DNA of 64,000 bases from Prevotella corporis DSM 18810 = JCM 8529 (GTDB lineage: Bacteria; Bacteroidota; Bacteroidia; Bacteroidales; Bacteroidaceae): assembly GCF_000430525.1 (NCBI RefSeq), contig NZ_AUME01000002.1:124001-188000 (forward strand), read 5' to 3'. The number at the start of each line of letters is the position of its first letter. Positions within the stretch are counted from its first letter, which is position 1. Below are positions 55,292-64,000 of this stretch, piece after piece. The notes beneath the pieces are model-generated. The model was given only the letters and a program-made list of their open reading frames with translations. It searched no databases and was not told the DNA's origin. The position numbers and the translations under genes were made by a program.

Positions 55292-55450
55292 CGATCAAAA
55301 TCTATTTTATTGAAAATAAGTTACTTATAAAATACAACCCCAATTCTGTTACTGTAATGATTTTTTACTATTGCGTTGATTTCTGAACTCTCTGTTTCGA
55401 TGTGCCGAGCCGATAGGGGCTTTGTCGTATGAAACCCCTTTCAGCCAATA

Positions 55451-55492
55451 AAAAAAACGGCCAATTCATGTCGTAGATGAATGGGCCGTTTT
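55451..55492 (-). terminator. Rho-independent terminator of the ctp gene
   Basis: Arms AACGGCCAATTCAT (55456-55469) and ATGAATGGGCCGTT (55477-55490) form a 14-bp stem with one mismatch, and seven or more T follow on the minus strand. Confidence 0.85.
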
Positions 55493-55516
55493 GAATTTCC
55501 CTTTTATTCCTATCCG

Positions 55517-57172
55517 TTAGTTGGGCAATGGCTTGCCCACAACTTCGAGTGCTTTTTTCACTATGTCGCTTTCCTCGTTCCAAATTCTGAAATATTCGTT
55601 CATGTTCCAAATGTCTCTGGCAACGAGCGATTTGATTTGCAGCTTGATGTATGCGATGGTTCGTTCCCGTTCAGCATCGTCGGTAGGCTCGATCTTCTGT
55701 TTCTTTCCTTCGGCCACGATGTTCTGAATGAGATTCTCAGGCACTTCATAGCTCTTCACGAAAGCATCGAAGGCCTTGTATTTCGCCCTAAGGCTCTTGC
55801 GGTTGGTGTCAACGTATTTCAAGTAAGCGTCCATGATAATGTTCTTGACAGCTAACTGCCGGTGAAACCTTGTGAATTTCATTGTGTCGAGTGGCACGAA
55901 GTAGTCGGGCATTATGCCTCCTCCGCCATATACCAGACGATGCTTGCGCACGGTGTAGTACTTCAGCGAATCGTCGAAGTGGATGCTGTCGGGATTGGTG
56001 AGCTCTCCGTGCTTCAGACGTTTCTCAAGGTCCATCGCATAGTCTTCTTGGTCACCTTTTTTGTAAGGTTTCTGAATGCAACGGCCACTTGGTATGTAGT
56101 AATGGGCCACTGTGAGTCGAATCATGCTTCCGTCAGGTAGGTTGAAAGGTCGCTGCACGAGTCCTTTTCCAAAGGTACGGCGGCCGATTACTACGGCACG
56201 GTCGTTGTCCATCAAAGCTCCTGAGACAATTTCGGCAGCAGAGGCCGACAATTCGTTAACGAGGACATATACGCTGATGTTCTGCAGTTTGCCGTTGCCT
56301 CTGGCCTTGAATTCCTGACGTGCCACTCGGCGTCCCTCCGTATAGACAATCATGTCGTTATCGCGCAGGAACTCGTTGGCAATCTGAACGGCTGACTGTA
56401 GGTATCCTCCGCCATTATCTTGCAAATCAAGGATGAGGTTGGTCATTCCCTTTTGTTTCAGCGAGTCAACGGCGCTTATGAACTCGTCGTAGGTTTTTGC
56501 TCCGAAGCTCTCCAGTCTGATATAGCCTATTCCTGGACGAATCATGTACGAGGCATTCAACGTGTGAATAGGAATCTTGGCACGTGTGACGATGAAGTTG
56601 AGCTTGTTTTTGACGCCTCTTCTCACAATGCCTATTTTCACTTTCGTACCTTTCTTGCCCCGAAGCCTTTTCATTATTTCCGTCCTCGCCATCTTCACGC
56701 CGGCGATGAGTGTGTCGTCAACCATCACTATGCGGTCGCCGGCAACGATTCCCACTTTCTCTGACGGGCCGTTCACCACTGGCTGTATCACCACCAGTGT
56801 GTCGGCAATCATGTTGAACTGGATACCGATACCCTCAAAGTCACCTTGCAGCGGCTCGTTCATCTCCTTCGTCTCCTTGGCATTGGTGTAAGTGGAGTGG
56901 GGGTCAAGCCCTTTGAGCATCCCCTTAATAGCATCCTCAGCCAGTTTGGTCTCATCTACTTTGTCAACGTAGAAGTTTGAGATGGCAATCTCGGCCATCT
57001 GCAGCTTGCGGAGGGGTGAATCGCCGCTAAGGTTCAGGCTTATTTGCGCCGACAAAGGTAAGAGGATGAATAAGAAAAGGATGGTGAGTGCTCCCCGGTT
57101 GCAGTACTGTGAGGAGATGGGTGCGGATAGAGACTGCACCCTATTTGGATTATTTATAGCATGATTGTTCAT
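55517..57172 (-). CDS. S41 family C-terminal processing peptidase
   Basis: A 551-residue periplasmic protease of the CtpA/Prc type, a regulator of envelope protein turnover. It has an N-terminal hydrophobic signal or anchor (about residues 28-43, ending LPLSAQ), a helical cap, a PDZ domain (about 100-190: PLQGDFEGIGIQF and VAGDRIVMVDD) and the protease core with catalytic Ser in NELSASAAEIVSGAL and Lys in RRTFGKGLVQ. The Met at 57172 gives a 25-residue cytosolic lead, so a later start is possible. It stands 151 bp from parE. Confidence 0.92.
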   Translation of the reverse strand: MNNHAINNPNRVQSLSAPISSQYCNRGALTILFLFILLPLSAQISLNLSGDSPLRKLQMAEIAISNFYVDKVDETKLAEDAIKGMLKGLDPHSTYTNAKETKEMNEPLQGDFEGIGIQFNMIADTLVVIQPVVNGPSEKVGIVAGDRIVMVDDTLIAGVKMARTEIMKRLRGKKGTKVKIGIVRRGVKNKLNFIVTRAKIPIHTLNASYMIRPGIGYIRLESFGAKTYDEFISAVDSLKQKGMTNLILDLQDNGGGYLQSAVQIANEFLRDNDMIVYTEGRRVARQEFKARGNGKLQNISVYVLVNELSASAAEIVSGALMDNDRAVVIGRRTFGKGLVQRPFNLPDGSMIRLTVAHYYIPSGRCIQKPYKKGDQEDYAMDLEKRLKHGELTNPDSIHFDDSLKYYTVRKHRLVYGGGGIMPDYFVPLDTMKFTRFHRQLAVKNIIMDAYLKYVDTNRKSLRAKYKAFDAFVKSYEVPENLIQNIVAEGKKQKIEPTDDAERERTIAYIKLQIKSLVARDIWNMNEYFRIWNEESDIVKKALEVVGKPLPN

Positions 57173-57322
57173 TTGAAGTTTTCTCCCTTCAATCTTGTTT
57201 TGTGTTATTTATTTAAGTTCAGATGGATGGTTTGGTCAGCATCGGATAATGAATTAAGCTGTTTGGTGTGAAGACACCTTGTTGTAGGTGTTGCGTTGCG
57301 CCGTGTATTCGTCATCGAAAGA

Positions 57323-59272
57323 TCAGTTCTCTTGCGCTTCTGCCTCTTCTTCCTCGGCGAGATCCTCCTCAATCACAAGGTTGTCGATGATGAAATTCTG
57401 ACGCTCCATAGAGTTTTTGCCCATGTAATACTCCAATAGTTTCTGCACTTGGTCGTTTTTGTGAAGCGTTACCTGCTCCAAGCGCATGTCAGGGCCGATG
57501 AAATGGGCAAATTCATCGGGTGAAATCTCTCCCAAACCTTTGAATCGGGTAATTTCTGGGTCTGGTCCGAGATCGCGGATGGCATTCTGGCGCTCCTCCT
57601 CGTTGTAGCAATACATTGTGACGAAGTCGCTTTTCTTCTCTCCTTTGGCTCGTTTGGCGTCAATTTCCTCTATAGTTTGTTTGTTCTTTATTTTGGTTCG
57701 ACGGTTGCGAACACGGAAAAGCGGCGTCTGAAGCACATATACGTGCCCCTTCTTGATAAGCTCAGGGAAGAATTGTAGAAAGAAAGTAATAATCAGAAGG
57801 CGAATATGCATGCCGTCAACATCGGCATCTGTAGCTACGATTACCTTATTGTAACGCAGCGTGTCGAGACCATCCTCTATGTCAAGGGCCGCTTGCAGCA
57901 GGTTGAATTCTTCGTTTTCATAGACCACTTTCTTTGTAAGCCCGAAGCAGTTGAGGGGCTTTCCACGCAAAGAGAATACGGCCTGGGTGTTCACATCGCG
58001 GCTCTTTGTGATGCTTCCGCTGGCCGAATCGCCCTCGGTTATGAAGATACAGCTCTCCTCCTTGCGGTCGCTCTTCGTGTCACTGAAGTGCACACGACAG
58101 TCGCGAAGTTTCCTATTATGAAGGTTTGCCTTCTTGGCTCGCTCGCGAGCGAGCTTCGTTACGCCAGCCATCGCTTTGCGTTCGCGCTCAGTCTCCTTGA
58201 TTTTATTCTCAAGAATGTCAGTAAAGTCCTCCTTATGAATGTGCAGGAAATTGTCAACGTTGGTCTTAATGAAGTCGCCCACGAACTTATTGATGGTCTC
58301 TCCGTCAGGTGACATCTGCGTTGAGCCGAGCTTTATCTTTGTCTGCGATTCGAAAACAGGTTCTTCAACGTTTACTGCGATGGCTGCAACCATACCGTTA
58401 CGAATGTCTCCGTACTCGTATTTTCCAAAGTAATCTTTGATAGTTCTCGCAATATGCTCCTTGAACGCCGACTGATGCGTACCGCCCTGCGTCGTGTGCT
58501 GACCGTTTACGAACGAATAGTATTCCTCTCCATACTGGTTTGTATGCGTAAACGCTATTTCTATGTCATCGCCCTTCATGTGAACGATGGGATATAGCGG
58601 ATCGACCGTCATGTTATCGGTGAGCAAATCCTTGAGCCCATGGCGACTGACAATGCGCCGACCATTGTACATAATGGTCAGTCCGGTGTTCAGATAGGTG
58701 TAGTTTCGGAGCATGGTTTCCACGATATCATCATGGAAACTATAGTTTTTAAACAGTGTTGCGTCAGGTTCGAAGAAAATATATGTGCCGTTTTCGTCCT
58801 TCGATTTTTGTGTATTGTCGCTTTTCAGCTCTCCTTTCTCGAATGTCAGCTCACGTACCTTACCGTCGCGGAAGCTCTTTACCTCGAAGTTTGCGCTGAG
58901 TGCGTTGACGGCTTTCACACCAACGCCATTGAGACCGACGCTCTTTTTGAACGCCTTTGAATCGTATTTACCACCCGTATTCAGAACCGACACAGCCTCA
59001 ACGAGCTTCCCTTGGGGTATGCCTCGTCCATAGTCGCGCACCGATACCCGCAAGTTGTCCTCGACATCGATTTCTATTCTCGTGCCGGCATTCATCTTAA
59101 ACTCGTCGATGGAGTTGTCAAGAACTTCTTTCAGCAGCACGTATATACCATCTTCGGGCAGATTTCCGTCGCCCAATCGTCCGATATACATGCCGGGACG
59201 TGTGCGTACGTGTTCCATATCCGATAGATGACGGATATTTTCGTCGGTGTATGATACTGGGTTGTTGTCCAT
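57323..59272 (-). CDS. parE: DNA topoisomerase IV subunit B (ParE type)
   Basis: A 649-residue type IIA topoisomerase ATPase subunit. The GHKL fold shows [19 protein letters not shown] and [14 protein letters not shown]; the TOPRIM domain shows [10 protein letters not shown] and [13 protein letters not shown]. It is close in length to ParE/GyrB; the short insert-free TOPRIM and the acidic C-terminal tail ([11 protein letters not shown]) fit the Bacteroidota ParE group, though GyrB cannot be fully excluded. I start at 59272 ([16 protein letters not shown]). The partner parC is not in the window. Confidence 0.88.
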   Translation of the reverse strand: MDNNPVSYTDENIRHLSDMEHVRTRPGMYIGRLGDGNLPEDGIYVLLKEVLDNSIDEFKMNAGTRIEIDVEDNLRVSVRDYGRGIPQGKLVEAVSVLNTGGKYDSKAFKKSVGLNGVGVKAVNALSANFEVKSFRDGKVRELTFEKGELKSDNTQKSKDENGTYIFFEPDATLFKNYSFHDDIVETMLRNYTYLNTGLTIMYNGRRIVSRHGLKDLLTDNMTVDPLYPIVHMKGDDIEIAFTHTNQYGEEYYSFVNGQHTTQGGTHQSAFKEHIARTIKDYFGKYEYGDIRNGMVAAIAVNVEEPVFESQTKIKLGSTQMSPDGETINKFVGDFIKTNVDNFLHIHKEDFTDILENKIKETERERKAMAGVTKLARERAKKANLHNRKLRDCRVHFSDTKSDRKEESCIFITEGDSASGSITKSRDVNTQAVFSLRGKPLNCFGLTKKVVYENEEFNLLQAALDIEDGLDTLRYNKVIVATDADVDGMHIRLLIITFFLQFFPELIKKGHVYVLQTPLFRVRNRRTKIKNKQTIEEIDAKRAKGEKKSDFVTMYCYNEEERQNAIRDLGPDPEITRFKGLGEISPDEFAHFIGPDMRLEQVTLHKNDQVQKLLEYYMGKNSMERQNFIIDNLVIEEDLAEEEEAEAQEN

Positions 59273-59399
59273 AAATATTAAAAAACTCTCCGATTGTCCT
59301 ATTTCCGCCAAGCAGAGATGGTCAAACCAATGTATGTTTGTAATGCGATTAGGCCAGTCCTACGATGTGGAAACTGGCTATTTGCAGGTTAGTGCCCAA

Positions 59400-60590
59400 T
59401 CAATCGGCTTGCCCGTTCTCCTCTTTTGCTGGAGAAAGGTGGGCAGAAATGTCTTTCTTATAACATCTACGTCTCTTGTGATTGACCGTATCGAACATCT
59501 CCCACTGGCTTTGCACACCAGCATTGCTCTCCATCTCAACCTGGCTCTCGCCCCATTTGAAGCCTCGTTCCACATAGCGCGGGATGAGATCGTTGAAGAG
59601 AAGCGCATTCGCACCTTTTGAGCGGTATTCTGGAAGGAAACCCAACAGTAGCAGGTCAACACCATCGGTCTTGCTATACTTGATGGCTCTCAGTATGTGC
59701 CACCATCCAAAAGGCAGCAATCTGCCACGACGGCACTTCTGCAATGCACGGCTGAGTGAGGGAATGGTGATACCCATGCCTGCGATGGCATTGTCTTTGT
59801 TTCCATCAACTATGACAGTAATAAGGTCGAGATCAGCAAACGGGAAGTACATATTGATGTATTGGTCGATCTGGCGGTCGGATAGTTCGGAGAAACCATA
59901 GATATCCTTGTACGTATCGTTAATCAGCTTGAATATCTTATTACCGTATCCACCTTCGAAGATCTCTTTTTTCGTGAGTTTCTTTACGTGAAGGTTGTAT
60001 CGTTTCTCAATCATCTCCGACAGTTTCGAAAGTTTCTCTGGCACCTTGTCAGGAACATTGATGAGATACTCCAGATAATCGTTATCCTTTTCCCATCCTC
60101 CGAGTTCTTCCATGTGTTTGGGGTAGTACTCATAGTTATAGGGGGTGGCCATCGTGCCAAGTTTGTCGAAACCCCATGTCAGCATTCCTTCGGGGTCCAT
60201 GTCAGTGAATCCCAGCGGGCCTACTACCGCTTCCATTCCTCTTTCTCTGCCATAGTCTTCCACTACCTTAAGTAAGGCAGCCGAAACCTCAATATTGTCA
60301 ACGAAGTCAATCCATCCGAATCGGACATCCTTACGTTTCCACCTTTCGTTTGCTTTGTGGTTAATGATGGCGGCAACGCGACCTACAATCTTCCCGTCCA
60401 AGTAGGCAAGGAAATAGTCAGCCTCGCAGAAATCGAAAGCTGCATTCTTGTCTTTAGACAAAGTGTTCAGATCATCGCTAAAAAGATTGGGGACATCATA
60501 TTTGTTACCTTCGTAAAGGTCGTAATGAAACTCAATGAAAGCCTTTAGGTCTTTCTTGGTCTCGACTTTCTTAATCTGTACAGAACACAT
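59400..60590 (-). CDS. GNAT-like N-acyltransferase family protein, 396 aa
   Basis: A soluble protein of a family common in Bacteroidota and annotated only as a GNAT-fold or N-acetyltransferase-like protein. The N-terminal part has a FIEFHYDLYEGNKYDVPNLF motif (quoted partly) and FGWIDFVDN. The C-terminal half has the GNAT-type acyl-CoA region, LLLLGFLPEYRSKGANALLF (residues about 325-344). Substrate is unknown. The C terminus has a Lys-Arg cluster (NHKRRRCYKK). It lies 127 bp upstream of parE on the same strand. Confidence 0.75.
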   Translation of the reverse strand: MCSVQIKKVETKKDLKAFIEFHYDLYEGNKYDVPNLFSDDLNTLSKDKNAAFDFCEADYFLAYLDGKIVGRVAAIINHKANERWKRKDVRFGWIDFVDNIEVSAALLKVVEDYGRERGMEAVVGPLGFTDMDPEGMLTWGFDKLGTMATPYNYEYYPKHMEELGGWEKDNDYLEYLINVPDKVPEKLSKLSEMIEKRYNLHVKKLTKKEIFEGGYGNKIFKLINDTYKDIYGFSELSDRQIDQYINMYFPFADLDLITVIVDGNKDNAIAGMGITIPSLSRALQKCRRGRLLPFGWWHILRAIKYSKTDGVDLLLLGFLPEYRSKGANALLFNDLIPRYVERGFKWGESQVEMESNAGVQSQWEMFDTVNHKRRRCYKKDISAHLSPAKEENGQAD

Positions 60591-60684
60591 TTCCGTATAA
60601 TGTTTTTATCATTAAGGCTGCAAAGGTACTAAATTTGCATGGCAAAACCAAATCTAACACTTCCTTTTGTTGATAATTAATATT

Positions 60685-62013
60685 TCATCTCCTTTTGGTC
60701 TTTTTGCAAACCAGCAGCAGATGGTTGTTTTTTGCATCGCTGGTGGCGAAGATATAGTTTTCGCCGCCTTCCTTAACCTTCAGTTTTTTGCGCAGTTCGG
60801 CAACGCTGATGGGGAAGTTGCGGGTGGTGATGTTGGCTGCTTCGATACCCTTTAGGTTCTTTTTCAACTCTTTTTTATTGAGAGATGAAATGCACTCTAT
60901 TTTGAAACTTCTACCTGGAAAATCATCGATTTCATCGGCGGAAATGAATAAATGAGAATTGTGGCTAAGGAATCCTGCGCCATATTTGACCGACAGTTTT
61001 CCGAAGCATCCGGCTTTCATAATCGCTGCATTGGGTTCATAAAGAAAATCGCCGATATTAATTTCCTGTTGGAGACCAGTCTCTTGATTTCCGGCATCGT
61101 TTTTTAGCTCCACTGTGAACGTTTCATCATCATTGACACAATAGAGTCTCAGTGGATCTTGTCTTTTCCCCATGACGAAGAGCAGCTCCTTGCATTCGTT
61201 TCTGACGGCGACGATGTGTATTTCCCTAACGATATCGGCACTTTCATTGAGTTCTTCGAGTGCCTTGTGCCAGTCGAGCATTGGCGACAGTTTGGCAATG
61301 GCATATTTGCTTTTCTCTACCAACTCGTCTTTGATCTCCAATAGATTGGGCGTACAGTCGTCTATGGCCACCGTTTTTGCGCCATTATTGTCTCTCCGCG
61401 CTGGATCGAGGTAGATGATGGTCGAGAACTCAAGCTTGTGCAGGAAGTTTGTGCCGTCACCATCGATGATTTCGGCCTGTTTCAGGTCCAGAAGTCTGAA
61501 ATTATTCCTTGCTATCTGGCAAAGATGAGGCTGCTTTTCGACATAGGTGGCCCGCAATCCTCTTGCCATGAACGAGAAATCTACCCCCAGTCCGCCAGTA
61601 AGGTCGGTGAGAATAGGTCGGCAGTCTGTGCCTTTATTCCTGTTCTGGCTTTCCGTTGTTTGGGAGTGCCCGCAAACTACAGGTTGAATGCCAATTAGAC
61701 GGCTTACCAAGCTGGCTTTGTAACGTGCTGTTTGTTCCGATGAACACTGTTCTAAAGATAGGTGTGGCGGATAGATGATGTCGTCGATTGCCGCCCACGT
61801 CGGCAATTTCTTGCGTGCTGTTTGCCACCCCTCTATCTGATTGATGACGAAAGGCATGTCGAAATCGGGATAGCGTGCTGCCTGCAGCGCAAGCTCCGTT
61901 GGAGATTCGTTGCGATGTGTGAGTATGAAGCGTTTCTCTTGGGCATTTTTCCCTTTGTCGGTTGCTGATGAAATGTCGTTGTCGAGTTGATTGCCCGTCG
62001 TCTTTTTGTTCAT
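60685..62013 (-). CDS. Class I SAM-dependent methyltransferase with THUMP-like domain
   Basis: A 442-residue protein. The SAM-binding fold shows LTDLTGGLGVDFSFMARG (motif I, about residues 130-147), TYVEKQPHLCQIARNN (motif II) and IIYLDPARRDNNG (DPAR/DPPY-type motif IV), suggesting a base or RNA target. The C-terminal THUMP-like part has ITTRNFPISVAELRKKLKVK near the end. The target is unknown. I start at 62013 (MNKKTTGNQLDN); a longer frame exists to 62058. Confidence 0.85.
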   Translation of the reverse strand: MNKKTTGNQLDNDISSATDKGKNAQEKRFILTHRNESPTELALQAARYPDFDMPFVINQIEGWQTARKKLPTWAAIDDIIYPPHLSLEQCSSEQTARYKASLVSRLIGIQPVVCGHSQTTESQNRNKGTDCRPILTDLTGGLGVDFSFMARGLRATYVEKQPHLCQIARNNFRLLDLKQAEIIDGDGTNFLHKLEFSTIIYLDPARRDNNGAKTVAIDDCTPNLLEIKDELVEKSKYAIAKLSPMLDWHKALEELNESADIVREIHIVAVRNECKELLFVMGKRQDPLRLYCVNDDETFTVELKNDAGNQETGLQQEINIGDFLYEPNAAIMKAGCFGKLSVKYGAGFLSHNSHLFISADEIDDFPGRSFKIECISSLNKKELKKNLKGIEAANITTRNFPISVAELRKKLKVKEGGENYIFATSDAKNNHLLLVCKKTKRR

Positions 62014-62146
62014 GATTGTCAGTTGATTTCGTGTGTAATTCTCACTATCGCCTTGCAATTCAAGTCCCTTTTGGTAGTTGATAAACCACTTGTCTTGAAG
62101 CCGTAATCCGTTTTTCCCTTGTTTTCAGACAGCCTTCTGTCAGTCA

Positions 62147-62935
62147 TCATCTCACGGCTTTGAGATTTCTCCTTGCCCATGCCCTTGTACAGAGGTTGAA
62201 ATGCCACCATTCGGTACGCAATGGTGTGAAGCCCGCCGACTCCATGACTGTGCGCAGCAGTTTCCGATTGGCAAGGGCCTCCTTGGTGAGCAGTCCCTTT
62301 GCGAGCAACGACGCTTCTTGGTCGATGTGGCTCCTGTGTCCCATGTGGTCCACCTTTGCCCCCATCGGGAGTGTGTCGATGCGGCATTTCTGCGCGCCGT
62401 CTCTCCATGTGGTATCGTCCCACGAGTTCTTGCAGATGCTGATGTCAACCGCCATTCCGTAATTGTGCATACCACCGCCGTTGGCCGGATTGCTCACGTA
62501 GAAGCTGTGATTGGTGTGTTTCACTTCGTCCCACATCGTTTGCTGAACGCTCATCGGGCGTGTGGCGTCGAAGATGACGAGGCTGAGGTCGGGACGCCTG
62601 CGCTTCAACTCCTTCTGTGCTCTCTTCAGGGCCTTGGCACAATTGGGAAGCAAGTATGCCTCACGCAGATCTTTGTAGAGAACCTTGTGGCAAAAGTTGT
62701 CGGTTCGTGCATACATCAAAGCTGTTTTGATAGTGGGGTCGATGTCTTTGATGTTCACCAATCCCTGCTTGGCCATCCGCTGGGCCGTTGGAGATGGAAA
62801 TGAGGCTTTCTTAACAGTGGAAACTCTCGATGGAACCGTGCTTTTTGTACGGTTGACGGTTTGTTTTGCAGTCTGGCCATTCACTGTTGAGAATGAAAGC
62901 ATGAATGCCAGCGCCAACATTGTTTTGTTCTTCAT
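62147..62935 (-). CDS. VanX-type D-Ala-D-Ala dipeptidase (M15)
   Basis: A 262-residue secreted peptidase with a signal peptide (residues 1-20, ending TVNGQ) and a peptidase M15D domain. The metal and catalytic motifs are GGGMHNYGMAVDIS (HxxxxxxD, about residue 152) and the terminal EWWHFNL (ExxH). IFDATRPMSVQQTMWD provides the Arg of VanX-type enzymes. Housekeeping homologues recycle peptidoglycan or cleave free D-Ala-D-Ala; vancomycin resistance is not implied because no vanHA is nearby. It is 133 bp upstream of the methyltransferase. Confidence 0.9.
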   Translation of the reverse strand: MKNKTMLALAFMLSFSTVNGQTAKQTVNRTKSTVPSRVSTVKKASFPSPTAQRMAKQGLVNIKDIDPTIKTALMYARTDNFCHKVLYKDLREAYLLPNCAKALKRAQKELKRRRPDLSLVIFDATRPMSVQQTMWDEVKHTNHSFYVSNPANGGGMHNYGMAVDISICKNSWDDTTWRDGAQKCRIDTLPMGAKVDHMGHRSHIDQEASLLAKGLLTKEALANRKLLRTVMESAGFTPLRTEWWHFNLCTRAWARRNLKAVR

Positions 62936-63200
62936 TGTCTGTGTTGTTTGCTATGGCTTTTCCGAGTTGAGCGACATCCGGGCCATCGTTGCTGCAAAGA
63001 TACAGAAAAATACGCTTTTTGCTTCATAGACTGGTGGAAATGTAATAAAAAATGAGAGTCGGCGACATGGGTTTTGTCAACTTTTATTACCAAAAAACGT
63101 ACTTGTGAAATTTGCAAACCAGAGAAATAAGTTGTGCAGATTGCGCTTTCAACTCACTTGTACTGTTGTTTCTACACACTGAATACGATCTTTTCACACC

Positions 63201-63284
63201 GATAGCTGGACCTTTCGCTCTGTGAAAGCTAAGCCTTCGCTGTGCAAGGACTGACGTTCCGCCTTGTGAGAGGTCAGCTATTGC
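63201..63284. repeat. 22-bp-period palindromic array 9 (4 units, decayed)
   Basis: Cores are AGCTGGACC with one inserted base (63204), AGCTAAGC (63227), a degenerate AGGACTGAC (63247) and AGGTCAGC (63271). The 23-bp step between the first two is explained by the insert. GTTGTAAAATGACG follows at about 63375. The array lies in a 589-bp gap (62936-63524) with no recognised gene. Confidence 0.7.
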
Positions 63285-63524
63285 GAGCAAAATCTCGGCT
63301 CAATTTATCCTTTTTGCCTGATGTTTATAGGCTTGTTTTTTGTATCTTGTTAGAAATCAGTTTGTTAATAGACTGTTGTAAAATGACGTTATTTACGGCC
63401 GAAAGTCCGTATGGCTGAAAAAATGCCTGTATTTCAGACCTTTTTGTAAAGAAAAATCGCTGTCAAACCTTATCGGTATAACAGCGATTCGCTCTATTTC
63501 GTAATAACTTCGCTCACCAGTCCG

Positions 63525-64000
63525 TTAGAAACTTCTCAGCCATGCCTTGAGATCCATCATCATCTCTTCATGATAGCGGAAGCCAATCTTGCTTCCCCAG
63601 CCATGTCCGCCTCCTGGATAGACATGGAGCGACGCACGCACATCGTTGCGGTAAAGCTCGGTGTAGTAGTTGACGCCGTTAGCAGGCGGAACAGTATCGT
63701 CGTCATCGCTCAAGGCAATGAATGCGCGTGGTGTGGCACGGCTGACATTCAGGTCGGCACTGTACTTGCGTTGTTCGTGCTTGCTGGGTCTTTTGCCGAG
63801 GAAGTTTTTGTAGCTTCTAGCGTGCCCATAGCCCTCTGTCATGGAAATGACAGGATAGAACAATATCTGGAAATTGGGCTTTGCCTCTCCTCTGCTGAGC
63901 GTTGCCACGGTAGCGGCAAGATGACCTCCGGCAGAGAATCCCATGATTCCGACATCGTTACGGTTGATTTTCCATGAGGCAGCGTTCAAACGTGCCAGTT
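63525..64000 (-). CDS. Alpha/beta hydrolase (acetyl-esterase type), 3' part
   Basis: The frame is open to the right window edge, so this is the C-terminal 158 residues. The nucleophile elbow is GIMGFSAGGHLAATVA (GxSxGG), the Asp is in ALSDDDDTVPP and the His in YPGGGHGWG, completing the Ser-Asp-His triad of the BD-FAE/pectin acetylesterase-like family. A signal peptide cannot be checked. Such enzymes remove acetyl groups from plant or host glycans. It lies beyond array 9 and stops at 63525. Confidence 0.87.
   Translation of the reverse strand, partial: LARLNAASWKINRNDVGIMGFSAGGHLAATVATLSRGEAKPNFQILFYPVISMTEGYGHARSYKNFLGKRPSKHEQRKYSADLNVSRATPRAFIALSDDDDTVPPANGVNYYTELYRNDVRASLHVYPGGGHGWGSKIGFRYHEEMMMDLKAWLRSF

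Noticed and set aside
62019..62423. 134-codon minus-strand ORF overlapping the VanX-type peptidase gene
   Set aside because: It is a shadow frame of the peptidase gene, whose active-site motifs are intact.
62147..62935. Vancomycin resistance gene vanX
   Set aside because: The enzyme family matches, but no vanH, vanA or vanRS genes are nearby and it has a signal peptide, so a housekeeping peptidoglycan role is more likely.
1..64000. Prophage, transposon or integrated element
   Set aside because: No integrase, transposase, terminal repeats or phage structural genes were recognised, and the gene content is core chromosome.

Overview
The window looks like a chromosomal segment of a Bacteroidota species, most likely Prevotellaceae (Prevotella-like). 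Signs in the sequence are Bacteroidota-type promoters (-33 TTTG, -7 TAnnTTTG), little use of Shine-Dalgarno sequences, a PorZ-like type IX secretion protein, families frequent in this phylum (DUF4252, DUF3943, DUF3108, WG repeats), a three-subunit fumarate reductase and a complete rseC-rnfBCDGEA operon. No phage, integrase, transposase, rRNA, tRNA or CRISPR array was recognised. The content is mostly core chromosome.

Layout. 0-2 kb: tail of a GT9 glycosyltransferase, then two unknown genes. 2.0-2.46 kb: an AT-rich divergent gap packed with DnaA-box-like sequences, a candidate oriC. 2.5-9.1 kb: a DUF3108 gene and the Rnf ion-pump operon under a near-perfect promoter. 9.3-17.2 kb: ybjQ-like gene, an acyltransferase gene split by one TGA codon, a GtrB-like/GT-C pair, porZ and a coupled glycosyltransferase. 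17.5-30 kb: rdgB, yitT-like, leuS, DUF3943, mutS, lgt, ychF. 30-37 kb: an acyltransferase, polA, polyprenyl diphosphate synthase, a WG-repeat protein and deoC. 37-44 kb: a long minus-strand run mnmG-apt-uvrC-dtd-unknown-mazG-like-CPBP protease-deoC, with two parS sites beside apt. 45-55 kb: a plus-strand run frdCAB, a lipoprotein, ruvB, an operon of three DUF4252 genes around an ECF sigma factor and its probable anti-sigma factor, then coaD-ybeY. 55-64 kb: minus-strand ctp, parE, a GNAT-like gene, a THUMP-like methyltransferase, a VanX-type peptidase and a partial esterase.

How the genes work together. Rnf and fumarate reductase fit an anaerobe that couples ferredoxin/NADH redox and fumarate respiration to ion pumping. 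PorZ, Lgt, the glycosyltransferases and acyltransferases serve the cell envelope. mutS, polA, uvrC, ruvB, parE, rdgB and dtd are genome and translation maintenance functions. The DnaA-box cluster and the two parS sites, about 39 kb apart, suggest the window lies near the replication origin.

The most unusual signal is a family of short intergenic arrays, nine in this window. They are built from near-palindromic units (about GCRAWAG-N-T-S-A-N-CTWTYGC) repeated with an almost invariant 22-bp period, three to five units each, always between genes and irrespective of gene direction. A second dispersed element of about 105 bp, present three times, carries an internal stem whose pairing is kept between two copies by G-U changes. 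I know no name for either family.
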